Shown here: positions 25,972 to 35,210 of the stretch, one piece after another
Layout: each line of letters starts with the position of its first letter
Numbering within the stretch: position 1 is the first letter of the stretch
NCBI RefSeq assembly: GCF_013426915.1
Contig: NZ_AP023179.1
Location: forward strand, 3,100,001 to 3,164,000
Length of the DNA: 64,000 bases
From: Paraburkholderia sp. PGU19
Lineage (GTDB): Bacteria > Pseudomonadota > Gammaproteobacteria > Burkholderiales > Burkholderiaceae
Reading direction: 5' to 3'
Notes under the pieces: model-generated
What the model saw: the letters and a program-made list of their open reading frames with translations, nothing else
Databases searched by the model: none
Told to the model about the DNA's origin: nothing
Made by a program: the position numbers and the translations under genes

Positions 25972-27234
25972 ATGGAACGTGCAACCCATCTCGTGTCTGT
26001 TGAAGCCCCCATCGCCGATGTTGCGAGACTCAGCTATGTCGTCATCATCGAGCCCAATTTCACCGGGCATCGGTGGCGCTATGTCGAGTGGATCGCACAG
26101 GCCTGCCTCGAAGCCGGCTATCCCGTTCTGGTCGTGACCGAGAACTCGAACGAAGACCATCGCCTCGCGCGCGAGATCATGTCGGCGCGGCGCGAGGACC
26201 TGCAGATCGCCTTCGTCGACACGGAAAGCCAGCGTCACAGCCGCGGCCTGAAGCGCATCAGCTACGCGCGGTTTCACGCGTATTTCAAGCACGCCTACGA
26301 CTCCGTCAAGCGCGCGGAACGCGTGCGTCTCGTCGTCGTACCGTATGTCGATTACTTCTTTCACGTGCTACCGCTGCTCGGCTCGCCGTTCGGCAGGACG
26401 CCGTGGATCGCGGTCACGATGCGCACAACGTTCCATCATCGCAAGGTCGGTGTGCGCACGCCGGGACGGCCGCTCGTCAATATGCTGAAGTCATTGCTGT
26501 TTCGCCGCGCGGTCCATACGAAAGGGCTGCGCACGCTGCTGTCGATCGATCCGACATTGCCCGAATGGGTCGGCCGCGCGAAGCCGAAACACGGCGCGTC
26601 CGTCGAATACGTCGCCGATCCGTTCCCCGATGCGAAGGCCGAAGACCCCCTCGTCGCGCGTGAGCGTCTCGGCCTCGATCCCGCTGGCCGCTATCTGCTC
26701 GTCTACGGTTCGATCAGCGAACGCAAGGGCATCTGCGAACTCGCGGAAGCGCTCGCGGGCATGAAGGAGAACGCACCGACGCTCCTGCTCGCCGGCGAAC
26801 AGGACCAGGAAGTGCGCGGCTTCATGCGCGCGTTCATTCCGATCCTGAAGCCCGCGCCCGTGATCCTCGACCAGTTCGTTTCGAACGAGATGGAGCGCGA
26901 CCTGTTCTCCGCATGCGACGTGGTCTGGCTCGGCTACAAGGCCCACTACGGAATGAGCGGCGTGCTCGTGCAGGCCTATCGCTTCGACAAGCCCGTTGTC
27001 GCAACGAGCGGTGGGCTGATCGGCTGGTTCTGTCGCGGCGGGCAACTCGGGCCGTGCCTCGACGACCTGTCGGCGGCATCGATCACGCACGCGCTCGGCG
27101 AAGTCGCCGCGCAATGGCAACGCGGCGAGAAGCACCAACGTCCGCTCGATCATCTGCTCGCGCGCAACACGTTAGGTCAATTCAAGGAAACGTTTCGCCA
27201 GGCGATCACGGCCGCTGTCGAAACGCGCGTCTGA
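25972..27234 (+). CDS. Glycosyltransferase (GT-B fold)
   Basis: A 420-residue cytoplasmic enzyme. The N-terminal half has YVVIIEPNFTGHRWRYVEWI and a basic patch around HHRKVGVRTPGRPLVNMLKS. The C-terminal half has LLVYGSISERKGICELAEAL, LLLAGEQDQEVRGFM and GYKAHYGMSGVLVQAYRFDK, the nucleotide-sugar-binding pattern of GT4-like enzymes. It probably adds one sugar of the locus B repeat unit. The ATG at 25972 has no strong ribosome site upstream. It stands alone on the plus strand between minus-strand units. Confidence 0.8.
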   Translation: MERATHLVSVEAPIADVARLSYVVIIEPNFTGHRWRYVEWIAQACLEAGYPVLVVTENSNEDHRLAREIMSARREDLQIAFVDTESQRHSRGLKRISYARFHAYFKHAYDSVKRAERVRLVVVPYVDYFFHVLPLLGSPFGRTPWIAVTMRTTFHHRKVGVRTPGRPLVNMLKSLLFRRAVHTKGLRTLLSIDPTLPEWVGRAKPKHGASVEYVADPFPDAKAEDPLVARERLGLDPAGRYLLVYGSISERKGICELAEALAGMKENAPTLLLAGEQDQEVRGFMRAFIPILKPAPVILDQFVSNEMERDLFSACDVVWLGYKAHYGMSGVLVQAYRFDKPVVATSGGLIGWFCRGGQLGPCLDDLSAASITHALGEVAAQWQRGEKHQRPLDHLLARNTLGQFKETFRQAITAAVETRV

Positions 27235-27289
27235 TATGGCGCGCGTATTTCAGCGGTGATCCCCTGCGTCAACATGCGGGCGGCACTGC

Positions 27290-28609
27290 TCAGTCCGGCG
27301 TTTCGCTGCTCACCCGCTCGATCCGTTCCACGCGCGCGACGCGCGGCAGCAGCACCTGACGCGCCCATTGCGCGCAAGGCCGCTCAATGCGCGTCGCGCT
27401 GATCCGCGCGGCCACATAACTCGCACAACACGCGAACACCGCGGCAATTGCGAAACCGAGCACGGGCACGCGGTGATCGAGTGCATCGAGCGGCGTCTTC
27501 AACGCAACGCGCACGACCAGGATCACGACGAAGCTCCAGATGTACAACCCATAGCTGTTCTGCCCAAACGCGGCAACGATCCGTGCGCCCGGATAACGGC
27601 GCGGAAGTTGCGCGAGCAGCAGCAACAGCGCGGCCGCTGCGCACGCGGCGACCGTCGGCGCGAGCCAGTGTGCGAGGCCAAGCCCCGAACCCGTCGCGTA
27701 CAGCAGCGCGAGGAGCACCGCACAGGCAGCGAGCGTGCACGCGATGCCGAACATCGACAGCTTCACGCCGTCGCGTAACAGAAGGCGCTTGCCGTAGCGC
27801 GCGAGCACGAAGCCGATGACAAAGCATGGCAGTTGCGTCGGCGGCCAGTAGTAGAGGAACGAATTGTTCTCGACGGTGCAGACGTCGTCGGCGCAGGCGC
27901 CCGCCGTCAGCACCACCGCGCTGGTCACCAGCAGTGCCAGCGACGTATGCCACAAGCCGCGCCGCGTGCGCGTCGCGATGAAGATGAGCGGCGCAAACAG
28001 ATAGAAGCACATCTCCACGCCAATCGACCAGCCACCCGGCACCACCGTATTAACGGCGCTCGGCACCCATGCGTGGATAAAGACGAGATTCGCGACGACG
28101 TCGCTAACGCCATGCGCCGCCGTGACCTGCGTATCGAAGCGTCCCGCCAGATGATTGCCGAGCGAATACACCGCAATCGCAACGTAGTACAGCGGCGCGA
28201 TGCGAAAGAAGCGCTTGACGTAGAAGCGCCGCGCGATCAGCGACCGGTCGTCGCCGAAGCGCTTCGTTTCTTCTTCGAGTGTCAGCATGATCGTCACGGC
28301 GCTGATGACGAAGAACAGTTGCACGCCGTATTGCCCCATATCCGAAACAGCTTGCAGCCACGCGGGCAGCGCGGGCATGAAGAGCGCCAGATGCACAAGA
28401 ATCACGCCGACGATGGCGAGCGCGCGGCCGGCGTCGAGCGCGGCGACGCGAGCTTCATCATGCGCCGCAGCCTTCGTGACGGACGCACTCGTTGCCGTGG
28501 TGACCGACGAGACGTGCGCAGCAGGCGTCCCCGGCGCGCTCGCGCGGGTCCGCTCCACGCAGCGGCTACCGATGCGGTCAAGCCATGTCAGCGTTCCTGT
28601 TGAGCTCAC
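27290..28609 (-). CDS. OafA-like membrane acyltransferase (acyltransferase family 3), copy A
   Basis: A 439-residue membrane protein. After a polar N-terminus of about 45 residues it reads RVAALDAGRALAIVGVILVH, then VQLFFVISAVTIMLTLEEET, FRIAPLYYVAIAVYSLGNHL and GGWSIGVEMCFYLFAPLIFI: the acyltransferase-3 signature with about ten helices. It lacks an SGNH domain. It should acylate (acetyl, succinyl or similar) the glycan. The start is a GTG at 28609 with an excellent ribosome site (GGGGAGGA, spacing 6); an upstream in-frame ATG at 28681 has none. It follows copy B by 86 bases, forming a tandem pair. Confidence 0.88.
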   Translation of the reverse strand: MSSTGTLTWLDRIGSRCVERTRASAPGTPAAHVSSVTTATSASVTKAAAHDEARVAALDAGRALAIVGVILVHLALFMPALPAWLQAVSDMGQYGVQLFFVISAVTIMLTLEEETKRFGDDRSLIARRFYVKRFFRIAPLYYVAIAVYSLGNHLAGRFDTQVTAAHGVSDVVANLVFIHAWVPSAVNTVVPGGWSIGVEMCFYLFAPLIFIATRTRRGLWHTSLALLVTSAVVLTAGACADDVCTVENNSFLYYWPPTQLPCFVIGFVLARYGKRLLLRDGVKLSMFGIACTLAACAVLLALLYATGSGLGLAHWLAPTVAACAAAALLLLLAQLPRRYPGARIVAAFGQNSYGLYIWSFVVILVVRVALKTPLDALDHRVPVLGFAIAAVFACCASYVAARISATRIERPCAQWARQVLLPRVARVERIERVSSETPD

Positions 28610-28695
28610 GCAAATCCTCCCCTTGCGAGCCGGATGCTTCGCCCGCCTGCGCGCACGCGACGCGTGCAGTAACTGCAGCAATGAATGGGCCGGAA

Positions 28696-29841
28696 TCAGG
28701 ACAGCTGCCCGCCGACGGGCATTTCCTCGCGCACCGACGCGTTGCGTTTAGCCGGGAACAGCGCATTGCGCAGCCGCAGGAACGGATACTCGACGGCGCG
28801 CGTCATCACGTAGCCCGCGATGATGGCGACGGCAGCCTGCGCGGCCAGCGCGACGAACCAGATCGCGGCGGGCGGCAAGCCAAGTGCCGTCGCCTTGCGG
28901 ATCACGATGTCGCCGGGCGCGAGCGCGAGCGAATGCCACAGGTAAATGCCGTACGAGTACACGCCGAGCCACGCAACCGCGCGGTACATGCGCGAGTCGC
29001 GCACCCTGCCCGAGTGCTCGAGCATCAGCACGATGAACGCGCAAAAGCCGATTGCCTGAATCGTATAGCCGATACTTTCGTCCAACGGCTCATGCTTCGT
29101 CGCTAGCACGAGCCATGCCACCAGTACGGCCACGACGGCAAGCAGCCAGCCAGTACGCTTCGCGAGGCCTTGATAGACATCGGGCTTCATCCAGTAGATC
29201 GCGGCGAGAATCACGCCGTACAGCAAACTGTCGATCCGGTACTGCGTATAGAAGAACGCGGCCTGCAAATTGCCGCCCGCGACTTCCAGGCAACGCGCGA
29301 TCAGCACGATCACGCAGATCCCGCCCAGCACGCTGATGATCGAGCCGGCACGCATCTTCCAGCGCGCGAACAGCAGCAGCAACGCGGGCAGAAACAGATA
29401 GAAGTGCTCTTCAACGGCAAGGCTCCATGTCTGCGAGATCGACGTGCCGAAGTAGTTCTGCAAGTGTGTCAGGTTCTGCCAGAGGAACGTGTCCAGCGGA
29501 TGGCGGCCGACGATCGAATGAAACAGGATCAGCACGTAGTACGCGGGCCAGATCTTGAACATCCGCCGCACGATGAAGCGGCGCGCGTCGACGTGGCCCT
29601 TCTCCGCGTATTGCCGCAGCAGCAGCCCGCCGACGAGAAAGCCGCTCAGCGTGAAGAACAGGTTCACGCCCTCGCGGCCGAAGTTCTTCAGCGGATACTC
29701 GATGATCGAGATCAGCGCGCTGCCCGTCTGATTCACATGAAAGTGGTAGCCCATCACCGCGATGATCGCGATGCCGCGCACGAAATCGAGTTCGACCGAC
29801 CTGCCTCGCACCATCGATTGCGCGCTGCCGAATAGCTTCAT
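28696..29841 (-). CDS. OafA-like membrane acyltransferase (acyltransferase family 3), copy B
   Basis: A 381-residue membrane protein. It opens with RSVELDFVRGIAIIAVMGYH, followed by EGVNLFFTLSGFLVGGLLLR, MFKIWPAYYVLILFHSIVGR and SQTWSLAVEEHFYLFLPALL, all core blocks of acyltransferase-3 proteins. The start at 29841 follows GGGGAACAGGC; the frame is open further upstream but without a better site. It is diverged from copy A, so the pair probably attaches acyl groups to different positions or different sugars rather than being a recent duplication. Confidence 0.9.
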   Translation of the reverse strand: MKLFGSAQSMVRGRSVELDFVRGIAIIAVMGYHFHVNQTGSALISIIEYPLKNFGREGVNLFFTLSGFLVGGLLLRQYAEKGHVDARRFIVRRMFKIWPAYYVLILFHSIVGRHPLDTFLWQNLTHLQNYFGTSISQTWSLAVEEHFYLFLPALLLLFARWKMRAGSIISVLGGICVIVLIARCLEVAGGNLQAAFFYTQYRIDSLLYGVILAAIYWMKPDVYQGLAKRTGWLLAVVAVLVAWLVLATKHEPLDESIGYTIQAIGFCAFIVLMLEHSGRVRDSRMYRAVAWLGVYSYGIYLWHSLALAPGDIVIRKATALGLPPAAIWFVALAAQAAVAIIAGYVMTRAVEYPFLRLRNALFPAKRNASVREEMPVGGQLS

Positions 29842-30225
29842 GCCTGTTCCCCTTCGACGTCGTTTGCTGGTCTTGATTGTGAGCCGCCACGCGGAGAGCC
29901 ACTGCCTTTCGTGCGCTGACTGCCTGGCGCGTTCGATGAAACCACGCATGCGTCAACTGGCACTTTTCGCACGGTATTCCAACCATGTTGCTTGCTCGGC
30001 CGCGCACTCGTACGCCAAGTTGCTGCCCTTATCGGACAGCCTGGCCACGTGCACCGAACCGTCTGACCACAGGCTTTTGGCGCATCGTTTGACCCCGCCA
30101 GAACCCAGGCGTATTACGCCTGTGCCGGACTTCATGCCAGACGCTCCATTTATATTCAGACTGAACAGTGGCGCGCGCCGCCCTGCCACGATGAACATAT
30201 CGCACCGGGAGAGGGAGAATCGTCG
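29842..30225. promoter_or_regulatory. Divergent region with a perfect palindrome before the polymerase gene
   Basis: A 384-base space between divergent units. At 30106-30122 there is a perfect palindrome, CAGGCGTA-T-TACGCCTG, centred about 112 bases before the polymerase start; it has the size and symmetry of a regulator binding site. No gene is supported here. The polymerase ribosome site (GGGAGAGGGAGAA) closes the region. Confidence 0.4.
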
Positions 30226-31734
30226 ATGCGCAACAAGTACGCTACGTTGTGGATCTGGATGTGCTTGTGCCCACTCGCGCTCGACTACAAGGCACCGGAC
30301 GCGGATTCGGGCCACGCCGCGCAGATCCTGCTCGTCGCGCCGACTTTCGCTGCTGCGCTCGCGCTGATTTTCATCGCGCCGCGTTTTCGCGAAGCGTCTC
30401 CGTTGCGCCGGTTCGTTACGCTTTGCCTCGTGCTGAGCGTGCCCGGCAGCCTGATCTCGCAATTCGTGCAAGACAACGATTTCGGCAACTATCTGCGCGT
30501 CGTATTGCCGTTTCTGCTGTTTCTGCTCGGCTACGCGGTGGCGTGCCATCCGTGGGCTGAAAACCGCATCGGGCAGATGGAAAAGGCCCTCTTCTGGGCG
30601 AACCTCATCTGTCTGGTCTTCACGTTCGTGTTCGGTATTGCGACGGGCGGCGGACTGGGCGGCATCGCCGACGTGCGCTTTCGTATCGTCTCGGTGACGC
30701 TGCTCGGCCTGCAGGGCGTGCTGCTGCACGAATTCGTGCTTGCGCGGCGCCTGTCGCCGTTCATGCTCGCGGTGTTTCTCGGCACGGTGCTCGTCGAGCT
30801 GCTGAGCGTGACGCGCAGTCTGCTGGTCGGCACGGTGCTGCTGTTCATGATGGCCGCGTGGATGAGCGCGCCGTCGCTGCGCTACCTGCTGCGCTCGGCC
30901 ATACGCACGTTTATCGTGAGTATCGTGCTCGGCGCGATGGGCGCGCTCGCCATCCTGAGCATGCCGTCCGTCAGCGAGCACTGGATGCAGCGCTTCACGG
31001 CCGGCGCCAATACGCAGACCGGCAAAGACCCGACGACCATCACGCGTCTTGCCGAAATCAAGGACCAGTTCGACCAGGTAACGTCGTCGACGCAATCGCT
31101 GCTGCTCGGCGAGGGCTACGGCCACTACTACCGCTATTCGCCGCAATATCTGCCCGATCTCGCGGGACAGATCAGCGAGAAGGACTTCTACGCGATCCGC
31201 GAATGGGCGGCGGGTCACAACTTCTGGATCTATCAGCTGTTCGCGGGCGGCCTGCTGTTCGGCCTCGCGCTGCCGCTCGCTGTACTGGTGACGCTCGCTC
31301 ACTGCACGCTCGCTTATCGACGATGGCGCGCGAAAAGTCCTGGTGCGCCACTTTTGCCCGTGTTCGGCCGCTCGATCCTGCTGCTCGCCGCGCTGCCTGC
31401 CACGTCGATCGGCGGCAATCCACTCGGCCCGCGTTTCTCGGGACTCGTATTCGGCGTCGCGCTCGGTTTGACGGTCGCGACGTATTGCCGTTTGCATCGA
31501 CAGCTGGACGCGAAGGCGCGCCTGAAAGTCGAGCCGGTGACACCGCCGCCATCGGCGCGCGCGACCGCCGTCGCGCAGAAACCGCCGACGCAGCCGCCCG
31601 TCCAGCCGCCCCGCCCCGCGCCGTTCGCGTCGGCTGCCGCGCGAGGCGCGCTGAAAGACGCAACAGGGTCAGAACCGTACGACGCAGACCGCACGCGCGA
31701 TCTGCGTCAACGAGGCATGCCGGCGTCCGCGTGA
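30226..31734 (+). CDS. Wzy-like polysaccharide polymerase / O-antigen ligase-type protein
   Basis: A 502-residue inner-membrane protein. About ten hydrophobic segments lie in residues 1-430, with a large periplasmic loop that includes AEIKDQFDQVTSSTQSLLLG and EGYGHYYRYSPQYLPD. It is followed by GHNFWIYQLFAGGLLFGLAL, the usual position of the conserved His in Wzy/WaaL proteins. The last 70 residues are a Pro/Ala-rich cytoplasmic tail (PVTPPPSARATAVAQKPPTQ) with no domain. It should polymerise the repeat units of locus B in the periplasm. The start is set by a strong purine-rich ribosome site. The next glycosyltransferase gene follows at once on the same strand. Confidence 0.8.
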   Translation: MRNKYATLWIWMCLCPLALDYKAPDADSGHAAQILLVAPTFAAALALIFIAPRFREASPLRRFVTLCLVLSVPGSLISQFVQDNDFGNYLRVVLPFLLFLLGYAVACHPWAENRIGQMEKALFWANLICLVFTFVFGIATGGGLGGIADVRFRIVSVTLLGLQGVLLHEFVLARRLSPFMLAVFLGTVLVELLSVTRSLLVGTVLLFMMAAWMSAPSLRYLLRSAIRTFIVSIVLGAMGALAILSMPSVSEHWMQRFTAGANTQTGKDPTTITRLAEIKDQFDQVTSSTQSLLLGEGYGHYYRYSPQYLPDLAGQISEKDFYAIREWAAGHNFWIYQLFAGGLLFGLALPLAVLVTLAHCTLAYRRWRAKSPGAPLLPVFGRSILLLAALPATSIGGNPLGPRFSGLVFGVALGLTVATYCRLHRQLDAKARLKVEPVTPPPSARATAVAQKPPTQPPVQPPRPAPFASAAARGALKDATGSEPYDADRTRDLRQRGMPASA

Positions 31735-31828
31735 CGTGCGCTGCGCGCATGTCGTGCATCACGCGGATCGCCTCGTTTCATCGCCCGGCTGCGCCGGTCC
31801 TTTTCGCACTACGCCGTGTTATTCGCCA

Positions 31829-33076
31829 ATGAAAATTCTTCATCTGCTTTCGACAGTCGACCCGCGGGCAGGCGGACCGACTGAAGGTGTGCGACAGAGT
31901 GGCCTCGCGATGGCGTCGCTGGGTCACGAGGTCGAGGTCGCGACGCTCGATGCCGCCGATGCGCCGTATGTACGCGACTTCCCGTTGCCCGTGCATGCGC
32001 TCGGTCCGGGGCGCAACTACTACGGCTTCACGCCCGATTTCGTGCCGTGGCTCAGCCGCGAGGCGCAGCGCTTTGATGCCGTCATCGTGCATGGGTTGTG
32101 GCAATACCATGGCTTCGGCGCCTGGCGCGCACTGCGCGCGTCGAAGGTGCCGTACTACGTGTACACGCACGGCATGCTCGACCCGTATTTCAAGCGCACG
32201 TACCCGCTCAAGCATCTGAAGAAGTGGGCGTACTGGCCGTGGGCTGAATATCGCGTGCTGCGCGACGCGGCCGCTGTGATCTTCACGACGGAAGAAGAGC
32301 GGCTGCTCGCGCGGCGGTCGTTCTGGCTGTATCGCGCGAACGAACGCGTCGTGCCGTTCGGCACCAACCCGCCGCCGCCGCATGCACAGGCGCTGCGCGA
32401 AGCGTTCCTGAGCACTTATCCGGCTCTGCGCGGCAAGCGGATCGTGCTGTTTCTCGGGCGCATCCACGAAAAGAAGGGCTGCGATCTGCTGATTCACGCG
32501 TTCGCCGATCACGCGCAGCGTGACCCCGAGGCACATCTCGTGATTGCGGGTCCCGACGCGACAGGCTGGCAGCGGCCGTTACAGGCGCTCGCGCGCTCCT
32601 GCGGGATTGAGGAACGAATCACGTGGCCGGGCATGCTGCAGGGCGATCTGAAATGGGGCGCCTTCTATGCGAGCGATGTGTTCGCACTGCCGTCGCATCA
32701 GGAGAACTTCGGCGTGGCCGTCGCGGAAGCGTTGGCGTGCGGTCTGCCCGTGCTGCTGTCGGACAAGGTGGGCGTGTGGCGCGAAGTGGAGAACGACCAC
32801 GCGGGCTTCGTATCGAGCGACACGATCAACGGCACGCAGCGCAATCTGCTGAACTGGCATTCGCTCGATGCCGCCGCGAAGGGGAACATGCGCGAGCAGG
32901 CGCGCAGGACGTTTGACGCGCGCTTCGGCATCGAGAGCATGGTCGATTCGTTGACTGCGCTGCTGCAACCGCAGCCTGCTGTTGCGCCTCGCGCTGCCGA
33001 TCAGCAGTCGCCGCAGAATACGCCTGGTGCGATGCCGAGGAAGGTGCCGGCGCAGAGAGAGCCTTCGGTGAATTGA
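31829..33076 (+). CDS. GT4-family glycosyltransferase
   Basis: A 415-residue enzyme beginning MKILHLLSTVDPRAGGPTEG, the classic GT4 N-terminal strand and glycine loop. The C-terminal domain has VLFLGRIHEKKGCDLLIHAF, HLVIAGPDATGWQ, and SHQENFGVAVAEALACGLPV, the retaining E-x7-E motif. A low-complexity tail of about 35 residues rich in Pro, Ala and Gln follows. The frame is open back to 31736, but the Met at 31829 is where the family begins. It is co-oriented with the polymerase 94 bases upstream, and a bidirectional terminator follows. Confidence 0.93.
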   Translation: MKILHLLSTVDPRAGGPTEGVRQSGLAMASLGHEVEVATLDAADAPYVRDFPLPVHALGPGRNYYGFTPDFVPWLSREAQRFDAVIVHGLWQYHGFGAWRALRASKVPYYVYTHGMLDPYFKRTYPLKHLKKWAYWPWAEYRVLRDAAAVIFTTEEERLLARRSFWLYRANERVVPFGTNPPPPHAQALREAFLSTYPALRGKRIVLFLGRIHEKKGCDLLIHAFADHAQRDPEAHLVIAGPDATGWQRPLQALARSCGIEERITWPGMLQGDLKWGAFYASDVFALPSHQENFGVAVAEALACGLPVLLSDKVGVWREVENDHAGFVSSDTINGTQRNLLNWHSLDAAAKGNMREQARRTFDARFGIESMVDSLTALLQPQPAVAPRAADQQSPQNTPGAMPRKVPAQREPSVN

Positions 33077-33126
33077 GTCTGCTTGCGCCTTCGCACACGT
33101 TGCTACGCGTTGCGAAGGTGCCAATG

Positions 33127-33160
33127 AAAAAATCCCGCGATCTGCATCGCGGGATTTTTT
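33127..33160. terminator. Bidirectional rho-independent terminator
   Basis: A perfect 15-bp stem (AAAAAATCCCGCGAT pairing with ATCGCGGGATTTTTT) with a CTGC loop. Six A on one side and six T on the other make it active on both strands. It lies between the convergent GT4 gene (plus strand, stop at 33076) and the GMC oxidoreductase gene (minus strand, stop at 33210). Confidence 0.92.
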
Positions 33161-33209
33161 GTTGCTGCGCGTTTTATTGCTGCGTGTGTCTTCGCGGGTA
33201 ACGAAGCCC

Positions 33210-34955
33210 TCACATCGCCTCATTTCCCCCAGCCCGCACCAGCGACTGCGCCGCGATCGGCAGCTTGCCCAGTTCGGCATTCGACACGCCAAACCGCATG
33301 CTCCCGGCCGCCTCGCCGATGGGCAGAATCGTAGCCGTATCGGGCTTGCCGAGCCGCTGCACGAGATGCTCGCCCAGCCGCAAGGCGAGCGCCGAGATCG
33401 TGATCGTCGGGAAGTTTGCACCGACCGTCGGAAACACCGAACTCCCGGCGACATACAGATTGCTCATGCCGTGCATCTTGCAGTCGCGGTCCACCACACC
33501 TTCGCGCGGCGAGTCGTGCATCCGCGTCGTGCCCATGTGGTGCCACGTGCCTTCGAGTTTCGACGGCCATGAACCGCGGCCTTCGAGCGGCGCGTCGAGT
33601 TCGACGTCGGCGACGCCCATCATCTTCAGTTCGTCGGCGAGCAGCTGGAAGGTGCGGTCGAACGTGCGCCGCACCAGCTCCGTGAGCTGCCAGTCGACTT
33701 TCACGCGCGGCAGGCCCAGCGCGTCCTTGCGATCGGACAGCGTGACGCGGCTATCGCGGTTCGGCTCTGCTTCGACGATCGCCTGCAGCTTCACGTCCGA
33801 GATCAGCGCGCGCAACTGCAGCAGACGCGTGAGACCGAAGCCGACGGTATCGACGGGATGCGCGGCCATCGTCAAATAGTCATCGCGCGCGCGGCGGCCA
33901 GGCTGTTCCTTGCGATGCAGCGCCTCGCGGCAACGGATCAACGCCTCCGATCCCGCACTGCCTTCGCCGAAGAAACGCGAGAAGAACCAGACGCGCGAAT
34001 TGAGCAGCTTCTCGCGCTTGATGACGTCGTGCGTCAGCGCGAACTGCGACGAGATATGCGTGCCGTGCGCGGCGACAGCGGCGTTCTGATAGTGATACTT
34101 GATGTCGTACAGCTTGTTGCGCGACCACGCTTTCGTGAACTTCACCGTGCCCGTCATCAGGCGCGGATGATCCATGAAGAAGCGGCCCACCAGATCGTGT
34201 CCGTTGCCGAGTCCCGCTGCCTGCACCTTGTTCGACGCGAGCAGCAGCCGCGCGTTTTCGATGCCGCCCGTCGCGAGCACGAACACCTTGGCGTTCACGC
34301 GAAAGCGCTTGCCCGTGAGCGTCGCGACCTCGACGCCCGTGACTTCCGACGCCTGCGCATCCGAATCGATATTCACGACGTTCGCATGCAGAAACACCCG
34401 CACGCGGTCCGAGCGCCGCAATACCTCGCGATACACCTTGCCGAAGCGCACAGGCGGGCTGAACTGCGAAACGGTGTCGCGCACGTTGCCCGACATCATC
34501 GGATAGCGGCGCACATCGTGCCGGTTGATCTGCTGCTCCCACCACGCGGGATCGAAATTGTGCGGGCCGAGCTTGAGCAGCGCATGGGTACGCAGATAGT
34601 ACGGCGCGAGCTCTTCGAGACCGAACGGCCAGCCGCTGTGCGCGACCCAATCCTTCTTGTCGAAGTCCCACGGATCGAGCGGACGGCACCAGCCGCCCCA
34701 GCAATTGCTGCTGCCGCCCAGATAGCGGCTGCGGCACCCGTCCGCAAAGGCATACGGAATGCCGACGTTCTCGCCGCGATAGAGGTCGCGCGTTTCGTCG
34801 TCGGCCTTGTAGCCGCCGCTTTCGAGCACGCAGCAGTCGATGCCCGCGCGTTCAAGTTCCATCGCGAGCGTGATACCCGCGACGCCTGCCCCGATGATGC
34901 ATACCGTCGTCGACACAGCGACGCCCTGCTCGACACTGCGGGTATCGATAAACAT
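33210..34955 (-). CDS. GMC-family FAD-dependent oxidoreductase
   Basis: A 581-residue flavoprotein. The FAD-binding fold starts at residue about 18: VCIIGAGVAGITLAMELERA, then CCVLESGG. The second FAD motif RSRYLGGSSNCWGGWCRPLD follows, and a further conserved block is VFVLATGGIENARLLLASNK. The catalytic His region of GMC enzymes is WHHMGTTRM (about residue 470), and the C-terminus has VFPTVGANFPTITISALALR. Such enzymes oxidise alcohols or sugars. No signal peptide is seen, so it probably works in the cytoplasm on a sugar or lipid precursor. The start at 34955 follows GGGAGCAGGGG; a longer frame to 35078 lacks support. Its place between a glycosyltransferase and an acetyltransferase suggests a role in polymer tailoring. 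Confidence 0.88.
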   Translation of the reverse strand: MFIDTRSVEQGVAVSTTVCIIGAGVAGITLAMELERAGIDCCVLESGGYKADDETRDLYRGENVGIPYAFADGCRSRYLGGSSNCWGGWCRPLDPWDFDKKDWVAHSGWPFGLEELAPYYLRTHALLKLGPHNFDPAWWEQQINRHDVRRYPMMSGNVRDTVSQFSPPVRFGKVYREVLRRSDRVRVFLHANVVNIDSDAQASEVTGVEVATLTGKRFRVNAKVFVLATGGIENARLLLASNKVQAAGLGNGHDLVGRFFMDHPRLMTGTVKFTKAWSRNKLYDIKYHYQNAAVAAHGTHISSQFALTHDVIKREKLLNSRVWFFSRFFGEGSAGSEALIRCREALHRKEQPGRRARDDYLTMAAHPVDTVGFGLTRLLQLRALISDVKLQAIVEAEPNRDSRVTLSDRKDALGLPRVKVDWQLTELVRRTFDRTFQLLADELKMMGVADVELDAPLEGRGSWPSKLEGTWHHMGTTRMHDSPREGVVDRDCKMHGMSNLYVAGSSVFPTVGANFPTITISALALRLGEHLVQRLGKPDTATILPIGEAAGSMRFGVSNAELGKLPIAAQSLVRAGGNEAM

Positions 34956-35210
34956 CCCCTGCTCCCAGCTTGTGTTCTGTTCGTACCTTTGTACGGCCGC
35001 GTCCAGCATCGTCCGTTCTGGCCCCCGCCGCGCGCGCGAGCCAGGCTCGTCGTGCGTCAACGCCCTGTGGGTTTGCACGAGCGGGCCGCCTGCGCACGCA
35101 TACTGTATTCCCGCGCCAGCCAGTGCTTACGTAGGATGATGGCTCTGCGTAAGGCAGTTCATCCGCCAACTTCGCGCTTCCGGCAGACAGAACCATGCAT
35201 CCGATGACCG

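Noticed and set aside
29953..31497. A 514-codon minus-strand open frame opposite the polymerase gene.
   Set aside because: Shadow of the membrane protein gene; the hydrophobic reading on the plus strand has a strong ribosome site, this one does not.
33858..35207. A 449-codon plus-strand open frame opposite the GMC oxidoreductase gene.
   Set aside because: The minus strand carries all GMC motifs in order; this frame has none.
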